Of a DNA stretch of 64,000 nucleotides, positions 61,009 to 64,000 are shown one piece after another. The notes under the pieces are model-generated. The model worked only from the letters and a program-made list of their open reading frames with translations. It was not told the DNA's origin and made no database searches. Source of the stretch: Pseudomonas sp. (GTDB lineage Bacteria > Pseudomonadota > Gammaproteobacteria > Pseudomonadales > Pseudomonadaceae); NCBI GenBank assembly GCA_007713455.1, contig VMRT01000006.1:62001-126000 (forward strand), given 5' to 3'. Position 1 is the first letter of the stretch. Every line of letters starts with the position of its first letter. A program made the translations under genes and the position numbers.

Positions 61009-62159
61009 CGCTGCGACGCGCGCTGATCGGCATGACGCTGCTGGCGGTGCTCGGCGACAGCCTGCTGATGCCGTTCTACCCGCAGTACTTCGCCGAGCGC
61101 TTCGGCGAACTGCGCAGCGAGCAGGTCGGGCTTTACCTGGCTGCGGTGTGCCTGGTGGCGATGCTTGCCTTGCCGCTGTGGGTGCGCCTGTCCAGGCATG
61201 CGCATCCGCTGCGCCTGCTGATCTTCGGCCAGTTGATGGCTGGGCTGCTGGCGCTGGCCTGCGCGGCGATCGAGCAGCAATGGCTGTTCTGGCCGGTGTC
61301 GCTGACGATGATCGCCTTCAAGGCCAGCTACCTGCTGATGTATCCCTACGTCATGGGCCTGGTGGGCACCGACCAGCAGGTGCGCACCATCGGCCTGCTC
61401 TCGGTGGTGGTGCATCTGGGCGCAATCGCAGGCGCGACGCTGGGCGGCGGGGTGCTGCATTACCTCAGTCCGGCGCGGATGTTCGTGCTGATGGGCCTGA
61501 TGGATTTCGTGCAGATGGCTGTCAGCCTGCTCTTGTTGCGCCATGCGCCGCAACCGACTCGGGTCGATGCAAGCACGCCACCGCGGCCGCGCGGGGAGCA
61601 CCTGGCCATTGCCCGGCTGTGCCTGCTGATGCTGGCGTTCTACTTCTGCATCTACCTGGCGCGGCCGTTCTTCACGGTGTACTGGGAACAGCTCGGCGGG
61701 CCTCAGGCAAGCTGGATCACCGGCCTGGTCTACGCCATTCCCGGCATGCTGGCGCTGCTCGCCCTGGCCCTGCATTACCACGCCGGCCAGCACCTGACCG
61801 CCTGGCTGCTGCTGGGCGCGGCCGGGCTGGCGTTGCAGGGCATCGAGCAGATGCCGCTGGTACTGACCGGCCGCGTGCTGTTCGGCTGGGCGCTGTACCA
61901 GCTCACCGTCGCGTTGGATGCGCGGCTGTTCGCCCTCAGCCGGCCGGAGCATTACGGCCGCGACTACAGCCTGATCAACATCTTCCAGAATCTCGGCGTG
62001 CTCGCCGCGTCGTGGCTCGCCGGGCTGGTAGTGCGCGATGCCGGCCTCGCCGCGCCGTTCTTCCTGTCCGCCATCGGCCTCGTTCTCACCGCCTGCGTAC
62101 TGCGCTGGCTGCTGGCTTCAGCACCAGTCAGTGCGCCCCTCTGTGGAGCCAAATCATGA
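61005..62159 (+). CDS. MFS transporter, likely siderophore exporter
   Basis: 384-residue integral membrane protein with about 11-12 hydrophobic helices and an MFS-like loop (PLWVRLSRHAHPLR). Position inside the biosynthetic operon, between hydroxylase and acyltransferase genes and overlapping both by ATGA, suggests export of the finished siderophore; direct evidence of substrate is lacking. Confidence 0.85.
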   Translation: MTLRRALIGMTLLAVLGDSLLMPFYPQYFAERFGELRSEQVGLYLAAVCLVAMLALPLWVRLSRHAHPLRLLIFGQLMAGLLALACAAIEQQWLFWPVSLTMIAFKASYLLMYPYVMGLVGTDQQVRTIGLLSVVVHLGAIAGATLGGGVLHYLSPARMFVLMGLMDFVQMAVSLLLLRHAPQPTRVDASTPPRPRGEHLAIARLCLLMLAFYFCIYLARPFFTVYWEQLGGPQASWITGLVYAIPGMLALLALALHYHAGQHLTAWLLLGAAGLALQGIEQMPLVLTGRVLFGWALYQLTVALDARLFALSRPEHYGRDYSLINIFQNLGVLAASWLAGLVVRDAGLAAPFFLSAIGLVLTACVLRWLLASAPVSAPLCGAKS

Positions 62160-62743
62160 ATACCGCTCTTTCCCGCGCGGATGGTCCGCGCTTCGTTCGC
62201 TACTGCAGGCTCGGCGCCATGCATTTCGAGACAGTGCAGCCAGAGCATTTGCCGTTGCTGCACGACTGGCTGCGCCGCGACTACGCGCGCTTCTGGGGCA
62301 TGGGCCATTTGAGCCTGGCGCAGCTGGCCAATTACGTCGACGAGATCCAGCACAGCAGCCATCGCGACATTGCCCTCGGTATGTGCAACGGCGAACCCGC
62401 GTTCCTTTTCGAGGGCTATCACCCAGCCCATGACCGCCTCGCCGACCACTACCAGGTGCGCCCCGGCGACCGCGGCATGCACCTGCTGCTCGCCCCCTGC
62501 GAAAAGCCCGTGCACGGCTTCAGCCTGGAAGTCATGCGCAGCATCCTCGCCTACCAGTTCGCCGACCCATTCGCGCGGCGCATCGTTGTCGAGCCGGATG
62601 CGCGCAACGCCAAAGTGCATGCGCTCAACCGCCGGGTCGGCTTCGTCTACCAGCGCCTGCTGCAGCTACCGGAAAAGGATGCCTGCCTGGCGTTCTGCAC
62701 GCGCGCGCAGTTCCTCGCCACCCTTCAGGAGAATCCGCAATGA
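62156..62743 (+). CDS. GNAT acyltransferase, IucB/DesC-like
   Basis: 195-residue acyltransferase. The segments HDWLRRDYARFWGMGH, FEGYHPAHDRLADHY and RRIVVEPDARNAKVHALNRRVGF fit the siderophore N-acyltransferase group (AlcB/IucB family). It would transfer succinyl or acetyl to the N-hydroxylated diamine. ATG 62156 has GGAG 8 nt upstream and overlaps the MFS stop; its stop overlaps the next start (ATGA). Confidence 0.92.
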   Translation: MNTALSRADGPRFVRYCRLGAMHFETVQPEHLPLLHDWLRRDYARFWGMGHLSLAQLANYVDEIQHSSHRDIALGMCNGEPAFLFEGYHPAHDRLADHYQVRPGDRGMHLLLAPCEKPVHGFSLEVMRSILAYQFADPFARRIVVEPDARNAKVHALNRRVGFVYQRLLQLPEKDACLAFCTRAQFLATLQENPQ

Positions 62744-64000
62744 ATCAGCTCGTGCACCTGCCAACCGCCGCCGGCGATCTGGCCACCGAACACCTGCAGG
62801 CCGAACATTGGGCCCGCGCCAATCGCCTGCTGGTGAAGAAAGCGCTGGCCGAGTTCAGCCACGAGAAGCTGTTCAGCCCCGAGCCACTGGGCGACAGCCA
62901 CTACCGCGTCGCAGTGCCGGACAGCTCGATCGAGTACCGCTTCAAGGCGCGACGACTGGCGCTGGATCACTGGTCCATCGTTACCGACTCCATCGAGAAA
63001 CTCAGCGATGGCCTGCAACAACCACTGGACGCGCTGAGCTTCATCATCGAGTTCGCCGACACTCTGGGCATCTCGGAAAACAACCTGCCGGTCTATCTCG
63101 ACGAGATCAGCAGCACCCTGTTCGGCAGCGCCTACAAGCTCGCCAACAGCCCGCTGAGCGCCGCCCAACTGGCCCTGGCGGACTTCCAGCAGATCGAGAC
63201 CGGCATGCGCGAAGGCCACCCGGGCTTCGTCGCCAACAACGGGCGGATGGGCTTCGACGCTCAGGATTACCGCGCCTACGCGCCGGAAGCGGCGAGTCCG
63301 GTGCGCCTGGTCTGGCTTGCCGTGCACCGCAGCCGCGCCAGCTACAGCGCCATCGACGGGCTCGACCAGCCGACCCTGCTGCGCGAGGAGCTCGGTGGTC
63401 AGCTCGAGGTGTTTCATAGCCAGCTGCGCGCGCTGCAGCTCGACCCCGACGACTACCTGCTGATGCCGGCGCACCCCTGGCAGTGGCACAACGTCCTCGC
63501 TATCGGCTTCGCCGCCGAGATCGCCAACCGGCAGATCGTCCTTCTCGGTCTGAGCAATGACCGCTACCTGGCGCAGCAGTCGATCCGCACCTTCTTCAAC
63601 CAGAGCCAGCCGCAGCGGCGCTACGTGAAGACCGCCCTGTCGATCCTCAACATGGGCTTCATGCGCGGGCTGTCGCCCTACTACATGCAGGCGACGCCCG
63701 CGATCAACGCCTACCTTGCCGAGCGTGTGGCCAACGACCCGCTGCTGCGCGACTGCGGCTTCCAGTTGCTGCGCGAAGTCGCGGCCATCGGCTATCGCAA
63801 TCCGTATTACGAGCAGGCACTGCCGGCCAGCAGTCCGTATCGCAAGATGCTTTCGGCGCTGTGGCGGGAGAGCCCTTATGGCCACATTCAATCCGGCCAG
63901 CGGCTGATGACCATGGCCGCGCTGCTGCACAGCGACGGCGACGAACGCGCCCTGCTGGCAACGCTGATCAGTGCCTCGGGGCTGACCGCCGACCGCTGGC
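62740..64000 (+). CDS. NRPS-independent siderophore synthetase, IucA/IucC (DesD-like), truncated by window end
   Basis: ATP-dependent synthetase joining hydroxamate units; 420 residues are visible before the window ends, about two thirds of a typical 600-residue NIS synthetase. Conserved regions include the nucleotide-binding GHPGFVANNGRMGF, LMPAHPWQWHN and QSIRTFFNQ. The absence of citrate-linked partner genes and the gene set suggest a DesD-type oligomerising and cyclising enzyme (desferrioxamine/nocardamine, bisucaberin type) rather than aerobactin. ATG 62740 overlaps the acyltransferase stop. Confidence 0.92.
   Translation, partial: MNQLVHLPTAAGDLATEHLQAEHWARANRLLVKKALAEFSHEKLFSPEPLGDSHYRVAVPDSSIEYRFKARRLALDHWSIVTDSIEKLSDGLQQPLDALSFIIEFADTLGISENNLPVYLDEISSTLFGSAYKLANSPLSAAQLALADFQQIETGMREGHPGFVANNGRMGFDAQDYRAYAPEAASPVRLVWLAVHRSRASYSAIDGLDQPTLLREELGGQLEVFHSQLRALQLDPDDYLLMPAHPWQWHNVLAIGFAAEIANRQIVLLGLSNDRYLAQQSIRTFFNQSQPQRRYVKTALSILNMGFMRGLSPYYMQATPAINAYLAERVANDPLLRDCGFQLLREVAAIGYRNPYYEQALPASSPYRKMLSALWRESPYGHIQSGQRLMTMAALLHSDGDERALLATLISASGLTADRW

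Noticed and set aside
60734..62155. Upstream extension of the acyltransferase frame through the hydroxylase end and MFS gene.
   Set aside because: Out-of-frame reading of two real genes; the acyltransferase starts at ATG 62156 with ATGA coupling.

Overview
The window is a continuous, gene-dense, high-GC stretch of a gammaproteobacterial chromosome. Gene content, protein sequences and gene order point to the genus Pseudomonas sensu lato, most likely the P. stutzeri group (Stutzerimonas). That placement is inference: most of the window follows gene order remembered from P. aeruginosa, and the siderophore cluster at the right end resembles the desferrioxamine/nocardamine clusters known from P. 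stutzeri. I see no IS element, prophage, CRISPR array or rRNA.

Layout. (1) 1-12.5 kb, signalling: the PilS/PilR two-component pair for type IV pili, a DUF2333 protein, a REC-REC-GGDEF diguanylate cyclase (GcbA type), a chemoreceptor (CtpL type), a YgiQ radical SAM protein and a 7TM diguanylate cyclase (NicD type). (2) 12.5-37.8 kb, a mostly minus-strand core block: alr, dnaB, rplI, a DUF2232 gene, rpsR, rpsF, an inserted hybrid histidine kinase, rlmB, rnr, two identical tRNA-Leu(CAG) genes on the plus strand, purA, hisZ, hflC, hflK, hflX, hfq, miaA, mutL, amiB, tsaE, nnr, and then queG on the plus strand. Several joints are ATGA or 1-nt overlaps, so much of this block is translationally coupled. 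(3) 37.8-42.2 kb: a divergent second-type FtsH, a YceK-like lipoprotein, ubiX and mpl. (4) 42.3-49.1 kb: ethanolamine/alcohol catabolism, with an iron-type alcohol dehydrogenase, an ExaC-type aldehyde dehydrogenase, an ethanolamine permease, eutB and eutC, and a good -24/-12 (sigma-54) promoter before the permease. (5) 49.1-52.3 kb: a Tat-exported PhoD-like phosphatase with a candidate Pho box, mtfA and ppa. (6) 52.3-57.4 kb: a dCache-GGDEF protein, then an orphan periplasmic binding lipoprotein overlapping a PAS-GGDEF-EAL gene that carries an in-frame TAA. (7) 57.4-64 kb: a FecI-type sigma factor and an NRPS-independent siderophore operon (decarboxylase, N-hydroxylase, MFS exporter, acyltransferase, IucA/IucC synthetase), preceded by Fur-box-like palindromes. 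The last gene runs off the window.

Themes. Cyclic-di-GMP turnover is heavily represented: four GGDEF-bearing proteins, one of them apparently broken. The most unusual local arrangement is the binding-protein/GGDEF-EAL pair at 54.05-57.37 kb, which resembles in architecture the Vibrio NspS-MbaA input module but uses a different binding-protein family. The ethanolamine cluster keeps what looks like a sigma-54 promoter but lacks the enhancer-binding regulator (EatR) that P. aeruginosa encodes at this place. All calls come from reading the sequence and family memory; no database search was run.
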